Assembly (NCBI RefSeq): GCF_003345655.1
Contig: NZ_QQOH01000005.1
Span: 124,001 to 188,000 of the forward strand
Direction: 5' to 3'
DNA: 64,000 nucleotides
DNA from: Motiliproteus coralliicola
GTDB lineage: Bacteria; Pseudomonadota; Gammaproteobacteria; Pseudomonadales; Balneatricaceae
A program made the translations under genes and the position numbers. Positions 36,851 through 45,661 of the stretch are shown in pieces. The notes under the pieces were generated by a model that saw only the letters and a program-made list of their open reading frames with translations, made no database searches and was not told the origin of the DNA. Each line of letters starts with the position of its first letter. The stretch's first letter is position 1.

Positions 36851-37306
36851 GTGACTGTCGCTTTGCCATTGGACCTGGAGCGTTCACCGTCGACCATAAG
36901 TGCTGAAGCCGAGTGTTTGGACCGGGTTCAGGCCGCTTTTGAAGTTATGGCCTGTGATTCGTTGATCTACCGCGGCGACCAGCCCCGTCGTCTATTGCTG
37001 CATCTTGGCCGTCAGGTCGCGGCTCGACCCAAATTATTGTCCCTCCATGTGCGCCGAATCTTCTTATCGATTCAGCTAGGCGATCGGCAAGAGTTGCTAG
37101 CAGCCTTGGCTGATCTGTGCTGGGTATTGGAAAGTCGCGGACAGTTGCTGATGAAACGGCTCATTCAGCAGGCTGGTGCGCTACTCAGCGGTGAGCAACA
37201 GCAATTGTTAAGCCGTTATCTTGAATGTCCCGACCCCGATTGTCTTAAGCAGCTGGTTCCTCAGCGCTCGGTGCTGATCAACGGCGGCTTCAGTTTGCAG
37301 CTGTAA
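36851..37306 (+). CDS. Unknown helical protein, first gene of the pst-embedded cassette
   Basis: A predicted all-helical, soluble protein of 151 residues if translation begins at the GTG at 36851. An ATG 25 codons earlier (36776) is also in frame; the GTG is preferred because AGGG lies about 7 bases before it. I recognise no family. Leu and Arg are frequent, and a leucine-rich middle (LGRQVAARPKLLSLHVRRIFLSIQL) suggests a helical bundle. It starts a same-strand run of six genes ending at 41310, all with short gaps. Confidence 0.65.
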   Translation: MTVALPLDLERSPSTISAEAECLDRVQAAFEVMACDSLIYRGDQPRRLLLHLGRQVAARPKLLSLHVRRIFLSIQLGDRQELLAALADLCWVLESRGQLLMKRLIQQAGALLSGEQQQLLSRYLECPDPDCLKQLVPQRSVLINGGFSLQL

Positions 37307-37345
37307 AGCCGGATTGACTAGAGATTCACATAGACAGGATGTCCG

Positions 37346-38887
37346 ATGAAAATGCTGTACGCTTCCGCCACCGTAGGTTCTAAACTCAAGCGCATTGCGC
37401 CGTTGGGATTTGATCGTCCTACAGAGGCGCTGATCAAACTTTGTATCGAGCGTCAGCCGGAGCTGACCCTGAGTGGGCCGGAGCAGGCTGACCTGCTGGT
37501 GATTAATGGTGATCAGAGCGAAGCCCCGGAACAGCTACAGCAGCGTTACCTGAAGCAATACTCGCAACCCGGTGTATTGATCAGCCGGCGACCGATGGAG
37601 TGGCCCGGTTTTACGCGCTTGGAAAAGCCTTTCAGCAGCGAACAGTTTGTCGAAGCGTTACAGAACGCGGCACAGCTGGCATCGCAATCTAAAGTCGTTG
37701 AACAACCCGATCTGGCAGCGGCGTCGGGTGCCACGGCAAAAGGTCAGGATCGACGCAGCGATGCCTATCAAGCCTATTGCAGTCGGGTTGCCGCAAGTCA
37801 GAGCGCCTTGCAGCAAATGCAGCAGAACCGTAAGCAACAGAGTCAGCAGGCTTCGTTATTGAAGGTCCGGTTGCAGCAAGGTCTTGAGGCCAGTCGGCGA
37901 GCGGCGGAGGATGCTGTCCAGCAGCTGCAACAGCAAACTGAAGCGGAACAGGCGGCACCGGTTAAGCCGACTAAGCCCAAGCCATCAACAGCGCGCCGGC
38001 CAAAAGCAGAATCCAGCTCCAAGGCTAAGCCGCAAGCGGTTAAGAAATCGACGCCCAAGACCGCTAAGCCCAGGGTCGATGCGCCTGCCCCTGATCCTAT
38101 CCCTACCGATTTTGTTCGGCCGGCCGTAGGCGGGAACTATCTTGAGCTTGATCTGCCGGTCACCGAACCGAAACTGTTGCCCGAACCACCGGTGGTAGCC
38201 TCCACACCGGTGTTGCCGACTGCCTCACCTGAAGGCATTGCCGCTGAGCCGATGAACCCCGTTCAGAAACCGATGGACAGGGCGATGATTGATCGTTGCT
38301 GCGGTCACAGCCCGGATCTCAATCTGCGCAATCCGAACAGCCGGCGGCGGGCTTTTTTCAATACCGAAGGCTGCTTTATGACCTGGCTGCCAAAGGCGGT
38401 CAACAAGGCTCGGCTGAATCAGATGCCGGTGCAGATCTCCGGTCTACCAAGCCCGCTGATCTATCTACCCGAACAGGATTGTTTTTGGGGGGATTTCGAT
38501 CAGGAGCTGTTGTTGCAGTACTGCCTGAGTAAGTTCTCGATAGGCGAGCTGACGCTGCGCAGCCGCCCTGATCTGGTAGCAATCGAGCCTCAGGGAAAGC
38601 TGGCCGAACCGTTACTGGAGTCGCGGCAGGCGCTGATCTGGAAGGTGGCGCTCTGGACCACCCGCGGTCGTCTGACCGAGCAGTTGGAACCGGAAACCAT
38701 CTACACCCTCAATTTCAAACCCGACTTCAGGCAGTTGCTGATGACCCCCGGTGCGGAACATATCACCGAACTCTGGCATCAGCAGAGTCTGTCGGCCACT
38801 GATCTGATCCACCGATTGAAGCTGCATCAGCGCTTTGTGTTCGCGTTTATGTCGGCGGCCAATGCGCTGGGCTGGCTGCAGCGTTAA
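37346..38887 (+). CDS. Unknown protein with degenerate receiver-like N-terminus
   Basis: A 513-residue cytosolic protein. Residues 1-115 have the pattern of a response-regulator receiver: ADLLVINGD at the third strand, GVLISRRP at the fourth, and LEKPFSSEQFVEAL with the Lys-Pro of the fifth. The phosphoacceptor Asp position appears to be Asn or Gly, so phosphorylation is unlikely. A Gln-rich coiled region (150-205) and a Lys/Pro/Ala linker (205-255) follow. The C-terminal domain (about 325-513) is unfamiliar and has a Cys pair (DRCCGHSP). It is the second gene of the cassette. Confidence 0.75.
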   Translation: MKMLYASATVGSKLKRIAPLGFDRPTEALIKLCIERQPELTLSGPEQADLLVINGDQSEAPEQLQQRYLKQYSQPGVLISRRPMEWPGFTRLEKPFSSEQFVEALQNAAQLASQSKVVEQPDLAAASGATAKGQDRRSDAYQAYCSRVAASQSALQQMQQNRKQQSQQASLLKVRLQQGLEASRRAAEDAVQQLQQQTEAEQAAPVKPTKPKPSTARRPKAESSSKAKPQAVKKSTPKTAKPRVDAPAPDPIPTDFVRPAVGGNYLELDLPVTEPKLLPEPPVVASTPVLPTASPEGIAAEPMNPVQKPMDRAMIDRCCGHSPDLNLRNPNSRRRAFFNTEGCFMTWLPKAVNKARLNQMPVQISGLPSPLIYLPEQDCFWGDFDQELLLQYCLSKFSIGELTLRSRPDLVAIEPQGKLAEPLLESRQALIWKVALWTTRGRLTEQLEPETIYTLNFKPDFRQLLMTPGAEHITELWHQQSLSATDLIHRLKLHQRFVFAFMSAANALGWLQR

Positions 38888-38938
38888 CCCGGCAGCTATC
38901 GAGTGATGTCCTAAACCAAATTCAGGAGGAATGTTCTG

Positions 38939-39571
38939 GTGCTGGATGAGTCTTATCGGAACCAATACGTCCAGGTGACCCCGGCTGGGGCCTACTATGC
39001 CACGCTCAATTCTGCGGCCGATGACGCCCGCACTCTATTGTTGCAGCTACTTAGCGCGGATATCGCGCTGCCCTATAGCAACGCGCTGATCACCGGCATT
39101 ACCGGGCTTAGCCCGGAACCAGCGGCCGAGCTGTTCGACCGGCTCTATCGCAAGGGCTTCTTCGAGTTGTTCAAGCAGCCAGCGACGATCGTTGATGAAG
39201 GGCTGGAGAAGATGCTGCCCGAACTGCTGCCGGCCCTGTCGAGCACCGGACGGGTGGTGCTGGCCGATGACCAGGGCTTTTGCTTGGGCTGTGTAGGGTT
39301 TGAAGAACCCCACGCCGAAGCGTTGTCGGCGATGACCGCTGACCTGATTATGCTGTACGAGCGCCACCACGACCTGCTGGCTCAACAGCTGGGGGTCGAC
39401 GGCGAGTCCTGGGGGCTGCTAGATCCGCTGGGTCAGAGCCAACTCGGATTCTGGGTCGTTCATATCGGCAGTAAGAAATTTGCCCTGATCATCGATGAGG
39501 CGCCGCAACTGAATCAGGCGGCGACGGTCGAGCTGTTAAGTGCGCTGGCACGACGCTATATCGGTTTTTAA
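38939..39571 (+). CDS. Winged-helix plus roadblock-like protein
   Basis: A 210-residue protein. Residues 1-80 look like a winged helix, with LYRKGFFELFKQP as the wing side. Residues 95-210 follow the roadblock/LC7 pattern: TGRVVLADDQGFCLGCVGF, then the helix EALSAMTADLIMLYERHHDLL, then FWVVHIGSKKFALIIDEAPQLN and a final helix. Translation starts at GTG 38939, with AGGAGG nine bases upstream. Roadblock proteins commonly dimerise and regulate small GTPases; none is visible nearby. The assignment is by eye and the fold is uncertain. Confidence 0.7.
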   Translation: MLDESYRNQYVQVTPAGAYYATLNSAADDARTLLLQLLSADIALPYSNALITGITGLSPEPAAELFDRLYRKGFFELFKQPATIVDEGLEKMLPELLPALSSTGRVVLADDQGFCLGCVGFEEPHAEALSAMTADLIMLYERHHDLLAQQLGVDGESWGLLDPLGQSQLGFWVVHIGSKKFALIIDEAPQLNQAATVELLSALARRYIGF

Positions 39572-39678
39572 TTCATCAATTAACCCCTACAAGCCTTCAG
39601 GCCAGATCGGGCCTGGAAGAATACGTGAGGGTGGGGATCAAGGTGGTGCCCACTCGATGTGTAGACAAGGAGAACGTT

Positions 39679-40041
39679 ATGCGCTCAGAAATGTTGACTT
39701 CAATTTTAAGCGATCTGAACGGCACCTCAGCCGATATCGAAGCGTCCGCGGTGATCTCGACCGACGGTCTGATGATCGCTGCGCTTTTGCCTTCCGGTAT
39801 GGACGAAGACCGGGTTGGTGCGATGAGTGCGGCGATGTTGTCGCTGGGTGAACGGACCGCTAAGGAGCTGGCTCGGGGTGAGCTGGAGCAGGTGCTGGTC
39901 AAGGGAGATCAGGGCTATATCCTGATGACCCATGCCAACGAAGAGTCGGTTCTGACCGTGGTCGCCAAGCCCAACGCCCGACTGGGTTTGATCTTCCTCG
40001 ATGTTAAGCGTGCCGCCGAGGCGATCGGTCCGATCCTATAA
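39679..40041 (+). CDS. Roadblock/LC7 domain protein
   Basis: A 120-residue single-domain roadblock protein related in pattern to MglB. It has the initial helix MLTSILSDLNG, the strand pair ASAVISTDGLMIAALLPSG, the long helix VGAMSAAMLSLGERTAKEL and the strands EQVLVKGDQGYILMT and LTVVAKPNARLGLIFLDVKRA. AAGGAG stands before the ATG at 39679; an earlier in-frame start is rejected. In MglA/MglB systems such proteins act as GTPase-activating partners. No GTPase is encoded in this window, so its partner is unknown, perhaps the neighbouring roadblock-like protein. Confidence 0.88.
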   Translation: MRSEMLTSILSDLNGTSADIEASAVISTDGLMIAALLPSGMDEDRVGAMSAAMLSLGERTAKELARGELEQVLVKGDQGYILMTHANEESVLTVVAKPNARLGLIFLDVKRAAEAIGPIL

Positions 40042-40090
40042 CCGGCTGATCACGGCAAGTAGAACCCGTTCACTAAGCAAGGCGAGCAAT

Positions 40091-40552
40091 ATGGAAGATC
40101 AAAATAACGACGATGGTCGTATCGTTACGATCACCTATTACGGCGGGGCTACCCGCGAGGCGTTGATCGTCGACCATGAGGTGCCCTACCCGGACGGTAA
40201 GCTGATTGTTTCAAGAACCGATCCGAAAGGCTTTATTACCCACGTAAATCAGGCCTTCGTTGATATGTCCGGTTACAGTCGCGAAGAGCTGATCGGGGCT
40301 AATCACAACATCCTGCGCCATCCGGATATGCCGGCGGTCGCATTCGCCGGTCTGTGGGAAACGTTGGAGACTGGCACCAAGTGGCATGGCTACGTCAAGA
40401 ATCTGCGCAAGGACGGCGCTTTCTACTGGGTCAAAGCGACGGTGATTCCTAACATTCGCGACGGCGAGGTGGTGGGCTATACCTCGGTCCGACGCAAACC
40501 TTCGCGTTCAAAAATCCGTGAGAGTGAAGAACTCTACGAAACGTTGAAGTAA
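40091..40552 (+). CDS. Stand-alone PAS domain protein, Aer-like
   Basis: A 153-residue protein that is essentially one PAS domain (about 38-145). SRTDPKGFITHVNQAFVDMSGYSREELIG and HNILRHPDMP match the aerotaxis receptor Aer, as does the later WHGYVKNLRKDGAFYWVKATV. In Aer this PAS binds FAD and senses redox state; FAD binding here is inferred from the close motif match. There is no output domain or membrane helix, so it should signal through a partner, presumably from the same cassette. The start at 40091 is chosen as the first Met after the roadblock gene with a purine-rich site upstream. Confidence 0.88.
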   Translation: MEDQNNDDGRIVTITYYGGATREALIVDHEVPYPDGKLIVSRTDPKGFITHVNQAFVDMSGYSREELIGANHNILRHPDMPAVAFAGLWETLETGTKWHGYVKNLRKDGAFYWVKATVIPNIRDGEVVGYTSVRRKPSRSKIRESEELYETLK

Positions 40553-40563
40553 GGAGATCCGCA

Positions 40564-41310
40564 ATGACTTTAAATCTGACGGTCAGTCCTGACTTTGCTC
40601 CGGACCATATTGCCGGTTGGTATTTCTTCAATACCTGGTTGCAGCGACAGCTCGGTAATGCCGTGCATCTGGAGCTCTACGACAGTTTTGAGGAGCAGCG
40701 TCAGGACCTTCGTGCCGAGAAGGTCGACCTGATCTATGCCAACCCGTACGACGCCTCAATGCTAGTTCGCGAGTTGGGCTTTGAGGCTATTGCCCGGCCT
40801 CTGGCTCAGCCGGACGAGACCATTATCGCCTGCCGGGAAGATGCTGAGTTTGAGAGTGTCGAAGATCTGCAACCCGGCACCCGGGTGGCCACCACCAGTG
40901 ATCCCGATGTGCACACCATGGGGATGATCATGCTGGAGCCGGCTGATCTGGACTCGTCCAATATCAGTATCGCCCAGCGCAGCAACTATGTGTTGGTGGC
41001 CAAGAGCCTGCTCAAACGCGAGGCCGATATCGGCTTCTTTCTGAAGGCGGGTTATCAGGACCTGTCGGCGTTGATCCAAAACCAGATGAAGGTGCTGGTC
41101 ACCAGTCAGATCAGCGTGGTTCATCACACCCTGCTGGTGGGGCCGGGTATGCGCGAGCAGATTCCACTGCTGCAGGAGCGGTTGCTGGCGATGCACGAAG
41201 ACGACAAGGGACGTTCGGTGCTGGAGAGTCTGGGCATTGAACAGTGGGAGAGCATGGATCGGGAGCGTACCGAATTCATGATCGACCTGATCGATACCCT
41301 GATTCCGTAA
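40564..41310 (+). CDS. PhnD-like binding protein lacking a signal peptide
   Basis: A 248-residue protein with the fold pattern of PhnD/SsuA-type periplasmic binding proteins: LTVSPDFAPDHIAGWYFFNTWLQRQL, VDLIYANPYDASML, RVATTSDPDVHTMGMIML and LKREADIGFFLKAGYQDL. Unlike transporter components it has no signal peptide or lipobox; translation starts at a well-placed ATG (AGGAG seven bases before), so it should be cytoplasmic. It probably senses a small anion for the adjacent PAS and roadblock proteins rather than delivering it to a transporter. It is the last gene of the cassette and is followed by a terminator. Confidence 0.82.
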   Translation: MTLNLTVSPDFAPDHIAGWYFFNTWLQRQLGNAVHLELYDSFEEQRQDLRAEKVDLIYANPYDASMLVRELGFEAIARPLAQPDETIIACREDAEFESVEDLQPGTRVATTSDPDVHTMGMIMLEPADLDSSNISIAQRSNYVLVAKSLLKREADIGFFLKAGYQDLSALIQNQMKVLVTSQISVVHHTLLVGPGMREQIPLLQERLLAMHEDDKGRSVLESLGIEQWESMDRERTEFMIDLIDTLIP

Positions 41311-41325
41311 ATCGGCTGCACTTTC

Positions 41326-41360
41326 ACGGGGAGGCGCCTGGCTCCCCGTTCTTTCTTTTT
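41326..41360 (+). terminator. Terminator of the roadblock/PAS cassette
   Basis: ACGGGGAG / CTCCCCGT 8-bp stem with an 8-base loop and a T-rich tail, 16 bases after the stop of the PhnD-like gene. It separates the cassette from pstC. Confidence 0.88.
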
Positions 41361-41549
41361 ACTTTACTCTTTCTCTACTTCCTTACCCTTTCTTTATCTT
41401 TACTCCCGATAAGCGCCGCTGACCATTAGCCTTTTCAAGGCGTTGACGTCATTTCGTCGTGACGGCCACATCGTATTGTCATATGGCCTCCCCACAATGC
41501 CTCAAGCTGCGCTTAAACCAATACGGTTTTATGTCGCTTTTATTACAGC

Positions 41550-41582
41550 TTGTCACAATTCTGTCATACCCCGGGGATAACC
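41550..41582 (+). promoter_or_regulatory. Pho box of the pstC operon
   Basis: TTGTCAC-AATT-CTGTCAT at 41550-41567, two PhoB half-sites with the correct 11-base period. The -10 position ten bases downstream reads ATAACC. Initiation from it would fall at or within a base or two of the pstC start codon at 41590. Confidence 0.85.
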
Positions 41583-41589
41583 TACCGGC

Positions 41590-43881
41590 ATGAAAAATAC
41601 AGCCCCTCTCTCAGCCCCTGATCTGGACTTCGAAACGCCGGCAGCCAAGCGCTTACGCCGGTATCGTCGTTTCAAGGATCGCCTGGCGTCGGCCGTGGTC
41701 GGCGTTGGTGGTATCAGCGTCATCGTTGCGATTATGCTGATTTTTATCTACCTGCTTTATGAGGTCATGCCGCTCTTTCATGCTGCCGAGATCAAACCTT
41801 GGCAGCACGAGGGCGAAGAAGTGGTCCCTTACCAGCGACCCGGTGCCGATGCCGATACCTGGTATCTGACCGCTGAAGAACAGGCCGAGGTAGGTTTGCG
41901 GGTCGATGCGACCGGGCTGGCTTCTTTCTTTGATACCCGTACCGGTGAGGTTGGGCTGCAGCAAATGCTGGGTCAGACAGAGGCTGGGGCGGTGGCTTTT
42001 GCGTTGGGCTCCGAGTCTGAGCGGACCTTCGCGCTGGCCCATGCTGACGGCAACCTGACCTTCGCCAAACATCAGTACAAGGTCAGCTACCCCAACGATG
42101 TGCGGACTATTACGCCATCGATCGCCTATCCCTACGCCGATCAGGAGCTGGCGCTGGCGCCGGGTGTTGGCAACACTGAGTTGTTGGCCGTTCGTGATAG
42201 CGAAAACCAATTGATGGCGGCCGCTCTGGACGACCAGGGTCAGCTGTTCGTCAGTCGGTATAGCAAAGACGTCAACTTCATCACCGAAGAGGTGGAGATC
42301 AGTACCGATCATCTGCAGCTGGAGCTGCCGACCGAGAAGGTCGTTTCGTTGCTGATCAGCCCGGAAACCCGCTGGCTGTTTGTAGCCCGATCCGATGGCC
42401 TGGTGGTATCGGTCGATCTGCGTGATTTTGACGCACCCCAGATTCATGACGCGGTGCGTGTCAGCGATGCGACCATCACCCAAGCGCGTTTCCTGCTGGG
42501 CGGTAACTCATTGTTGGTGGCCGACAGTCAGGGCGTAACCCGCCAGCTGTTCCTGGTTCGCGACGATAGCAACAACTACGAGTTGAAAGAGATTCGTAGC
42601 TTCCGTGATTCGACCCCGTCCGAGATCGCCGAGGTGGCGATTGAACACCGTCGTAAGGGTTTTGTGGTCGCCGAAGGTAACGGACAGGTCAGTTTCTACA
42701 ACTCCACCGCCGAAAACCTGGTGCTGAACGAGCAATTGTCCGACAGCGGTATCGCCTACCTGGCGATGACTCCACGGGCCAACGGTCTGCTGCTAGAGCA
42801 GGCTGACGGCAAGGTCAGCTTCTGGAAGGTCGAAAACGAACATCCGGAAGTGTCCTGGAGTTCGCTGTGGGAAGAGGTCTGGTACGAGGGCTACCAGGAG
42901 CCGGATTACATCTGGCAGTCGTCCGCGTCCAACGATGACTTCGAGCCCAAGTACTCTTTGGCACCGCTGTCGTTTGGTACCTTGAAGGCTGCATTTTACG
43001 CGATGCTGCTGGCCACGCCGCTGGCGATCTGCGGTGCGATCTACACCGCCTACTTCATGGCGCCGGCGATGCGCACCAAGATCAAGCCGTTTATCGAGCT
43101 GATGGAGGCACTGCCGACCGTTATCCTCGGTTTCCTGGCCGGTCTGTGGTTGGCGCCCTTTATCGAGAAACAACTGGCGACGGTGTTTACGTTGCTGTTG
43201 GTGGTGCCGATCGGGGTACTGGTGTTTGCCTACGGCTGGCATAACCTGCCCAAGAGCATCCGCCTGCGGGTCTCTGAGGGTTGGGATGTGGTCGTTATTA
43301 TCCCGGTGGTGATCATTCTGGCCTGGCTCTGCCTACCCCTCAGCTCCGGTGTCGAACAGGTTCTGTTTGATGGCGACATGCGCGGCTACATCACCCGTGA
43401 TCTAGGGATCACCTTTGACCAGCGCAACGCGCTAGTGGTTGGCCTGGCGATGGGCTTCGCGGTGATTCCGACGATCTTCTCGATCACCGAGGACGCCATC
43501 TTCAGCGTGCCCAAGTCGCTCAGTAACGGTTCACTGGCACTGGGTGCGACGCCGTGGCAAACCCTGCAGCGTGTGGTTCTGCCCACCGCCAGCCCGGGTA
43601 TCTTCTCGGCGGTGATGATCGGTATGGGACGTGCGGTTGGTGAAACCATGATCGTACTGATGGCAACCGGTAACACTCCGATTATGGATCTGAACATTTT
43701 CGAAGGCATGCGTACCCTGGCGGCCAACATCGCGGTCGAGATGCCGGAGTCCGAAGTGGGTAGTTCGCACTTCCGAATCCTGTTCCTGGCGGCGTTGGTG
43801 CTGTTCGCGTTCACCTTTGTGGTCAACACCCTGGCGGAACTGATCCGTCAACGGTTGCGCCGCAAGTACGGATCCCTGTGA
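41590..43881 (+). CDS. pstC: Phosphate ABC transporter permease PstC, long form
   Basis: A 763-residue inner-membrane permease subunit for phosphate import. The first membrane helix is at about 35-60. It is followed by a large periplasmic insertion (about 65-450) with propeller-like repeats such as LFVARSDGLVVSVDLRD. The normal ABC permease core (455-763) contains the EAA-type loop SLALGATPWQTLQRVVLPTASPG. E. coli PstC is only about 320 residues; the long form with this insertion also occurs in Pseudomonas. No clear Shine-Dalgarno is seen. It is the first gene of pstC-pstA-pstB-phoU. Confidence 0.95.
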   Translation: MKNTAPLSAPDLDFETPAAKRLRRYRRFKDRLASAVVGVGGISVIVAIMLIFIYLLYEVMPLFHAAEIKPWQHEGEEVVPYQRPGADADTWYLTAEEQAEVGLRVDATGLASFFDTRTGEVGLQQMLGQTEAGAVAFALGSESERTFALAHADGNLTFAKHQYKVSYPNDVRTITPSIAYPYADQELALAPGVGNTELLAVRDSENQLMAAALDDQGQLFVSRYSKDVNFITEEVEISTDHLQLELPTEKVVSLLISPETRWLFVARSDGLVVSVDLRDFDAPQIHDAVRVSDATITQARFLLGGNSLLVADSQGVTRQLFLVRDDSNNYELKEIRSFRDSTPSEIAEVAIEHRRKGFVVAEGNGQVSFYNSTAENLVLNEQLSDSGIAYLAMTPRANGLLLEQADGKVSFWKVENEHPEVSWSSLWEEVWYEGYQEPDYIWQSSASNDDFEPKYSLAPLSFGTLKAAFYAMLLATPLAICGAIYTAYFMAPAMRTKIKPFIELMEALPTVILGFLAGLWLAPFIEKQLATVFTLLLVVPIGVLVFAYGWHNLPKSIRLRVSEGWDVVVIIPVVIILAWLCLPLSSGVEQVLFDGDMRGYITRDLGITFDQRNALVVGLAMGFAVIPTIFSITEDAIFSVPKSLSNGSLALGATPWQTLQRVVLPTASPGIFSAVMIGMGRAVGETMIVLMATGNTPIMDLNIFEGMRTLAANIAVEMPESEVGSSHFRILFLAALVLFAFTFVVNTLAELIRQRLRRKYGSL

Positions 43882-43940
43882 TGACCAGCGGCCCGCTCGG
43901 TCGAGCGGGCTACTGTTGAACGGATAAGAGATAAGCGTTG

Positions 43941-45632
43941 ATGAATATTTCCGTTAAAGAGTGGTTCAAGTCGGGAGCGCCCTGGGTCTGGTTGACCGGC
44001 GGTGCGGTAGCCTTGAACGTCATTATGGTGGCAGGTCTGCTGGCGCTGATCGCCGTGCGGGGACTGGGCCACTTCTGGCCGGCCGATGTCCTGCAGGCTG
44101 ACTATATCGAGTCGGACGGGAGCCGGGTGGTGGTGATCGGTGAGATCGCCGATAGCGAAGATGTGCCGGCGATCCAGATGCGTGAAGCGGGCCTTGAAGT
44201 AGCCGAAGGCGTCGAAACCGTTCGTCGTGATCTGCTCAAGGTCGGTAACCGCGACCTGTTGGGCAGCGACTTCCGCTGGGTGACCGAAACTGGTCTGCAA
44301 GAGATCGAGCATCCGCCGCACCTGTTCGTGGCCGAGCGCCGCGAGTGGGGTAACTTCTACGGTTTCCTGCGTCAGGTGAAGCAAGCGGGCGAGCTGGTTG
44401 GGGAATACAAAGTCGGTGACGCCGATGCTGCCTACGATCAGCTCTATGCTGAGCTGGAGCAGCGCCTGGATCGGGCCCTGGATATCCACGACCAGATCAA
44501 AGATATCGAAAAGCACGAGATCGGCGCAATCAATGCCACCCTCGAGCGCCTGCGTCTGCGTGAGCGCAGCCTGGAGCTGAAGGGGCAACTGACTGCGGCT
44601 GATCAGGCTGATATTGCCGCGTCCCGCGCCGAGCAGGATGAGTCCTATAAGAGTTTGCAGGCGCGACTGGAAGAACTGTATCGGCAGATCGGGCGTGACT
44701 CGCTGGTGGCCGAAGTTTCTGATGGTCAGGTCGTCGAGATCGAGCTGAGCAAAGTGGTTCAGGTTTTCCGTCCCAACGCCATGGGCGTGGGCACCAAGCT
44801 GGGCTTCTACTTCGGCCAGATCTGGGCCTTTATGACCGACGAGCCCCGTGAAGCCAACACCGAAGGCGGTGTGTTCCCGGCGATCTTCGGCACCGTGATG
44901 ATGGTACTGCTGATGTCGATCCTGGTGACGCCGTTCGGGGTCGTCGCTGCGGTCTACCTGCGCGAATACGCCAAGCAGGGCACCATGACCCGACTGATCC
45001 GGATTGCGGTCAACAACCTGGCCGGTGTACCGTCGATCGTCTACGGTGTGTTTGGTCTGGGCTTCTTTATCTACTTCCTCGGCGGCAACATCGACCAGCT
45101 GTTCTTCCCCGAGGCACTGCCGGCGCCGACTTTCGGCACCCCGGGGCTGATGTGGGCCTCGCTGACCCTGGCGCTGCTGACCCTGCCGGTGGTGATCGTG
45201 GCGACCGAAGAGGGCCTGTCCCGGATCCCCCGTTCGATCCGTGAGGGCTCGCTGGCACTGGGCGCGACCAAGGCCGAGACCCTGTGGAAAGTGGTTCTGC
45301 CGATGGCCAGTCCGGCGATGATGACCGGCGTGATACTGGCCGTGGCTCGTGCCGCCGGTGAGGTGGCGCCGCTGATGCTGGTGGGCGTGGTCAAGCTGGC
45401 ACCGTCGCTGCCGCTGGATGGCAACTACCCGTTCATCCACCTGGATCAGAAATTTATGCACCTGGGCTTCCATATCTACGACGTCGGTTTCCAGAGCCCC
45501 AACGTCGAAGCGGCACGGCCGCTGGTTTACGCCACCGCACTGTTGCTGGTGGTGGTGATCGCCCTGTTGAACCTGAGCGCAGTTGCGATCCGAAATCGCC
45601 TGCGGGAAAAATACAAAGCGCTTGAGCACTAG
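43941..45632 (+). CDS. pstA: Phosphate ABC transporter permease PstA, long form
   Basis: A 563-residue permease subunit. One membrane helix (about 17-42) is followed by a periplasmic segment with a charged coiled coil (150-250), then the ABC permease core (300-563) with the loop GSLALGATKAETLWKVVLPMASPAM. The ATG at 43941 is preferred over the adjacent TTG. The extended form matches pseudomonad PstA, and its extra domain probably packs against that of PstC. It lies 59 bp after pstC and 29 bp before pstB. Confidence 0.95.
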   Translation: MNISVKEWFKSGAPWVWLTGGAVALNVIMVAGLLALIAVRGLGHFWPADVLQADYIESDGSRVVVIGEIADSEDVPAIQMREAGLEVAEGVETVRRDLLKVGNRDLLGSDFRWVTETGLQEIEHPPHLFVAERREWGNFYGFLRQVKQAGELVGEYKVGDADAAYDQLYAELEQRLDRALDIHDQIKDIEKHEIGAINATLERLRLRERSLELKGQLTAADQADIAASRAEQDESYKSLQARLEELYRQIGRDSLVAEVSDGQVVEIELSKVVQVFRPNAMGVGTKLGFYFGQIWAFMTDEPREANTEGGVFPAIFGTVMMVLLMSILVTPFGVVAAVYLREYAKQGTMTRLIRIAVNNLAGVPSIVYGVFGLGFFIYFLGGNIDQLFFPEALPAPTFGTPGLMWASLTLALLTLPVVIVATEEGLSRIPRSIREGSLALGATKAETLWKVVLPMASPAMMTGVILAVARAAGEVAPLMLVGVVKLAPSLPLDGNYPFIHLDQKFMHLGFHIYDVGFQSPNVEAARPLVYATALLLVVVIALLNLSAVAIRNRLREKYKALEH

Positions 45633-45661
45633 GCTTAAGAAGAGAGTGAGTGGTAACTGAC

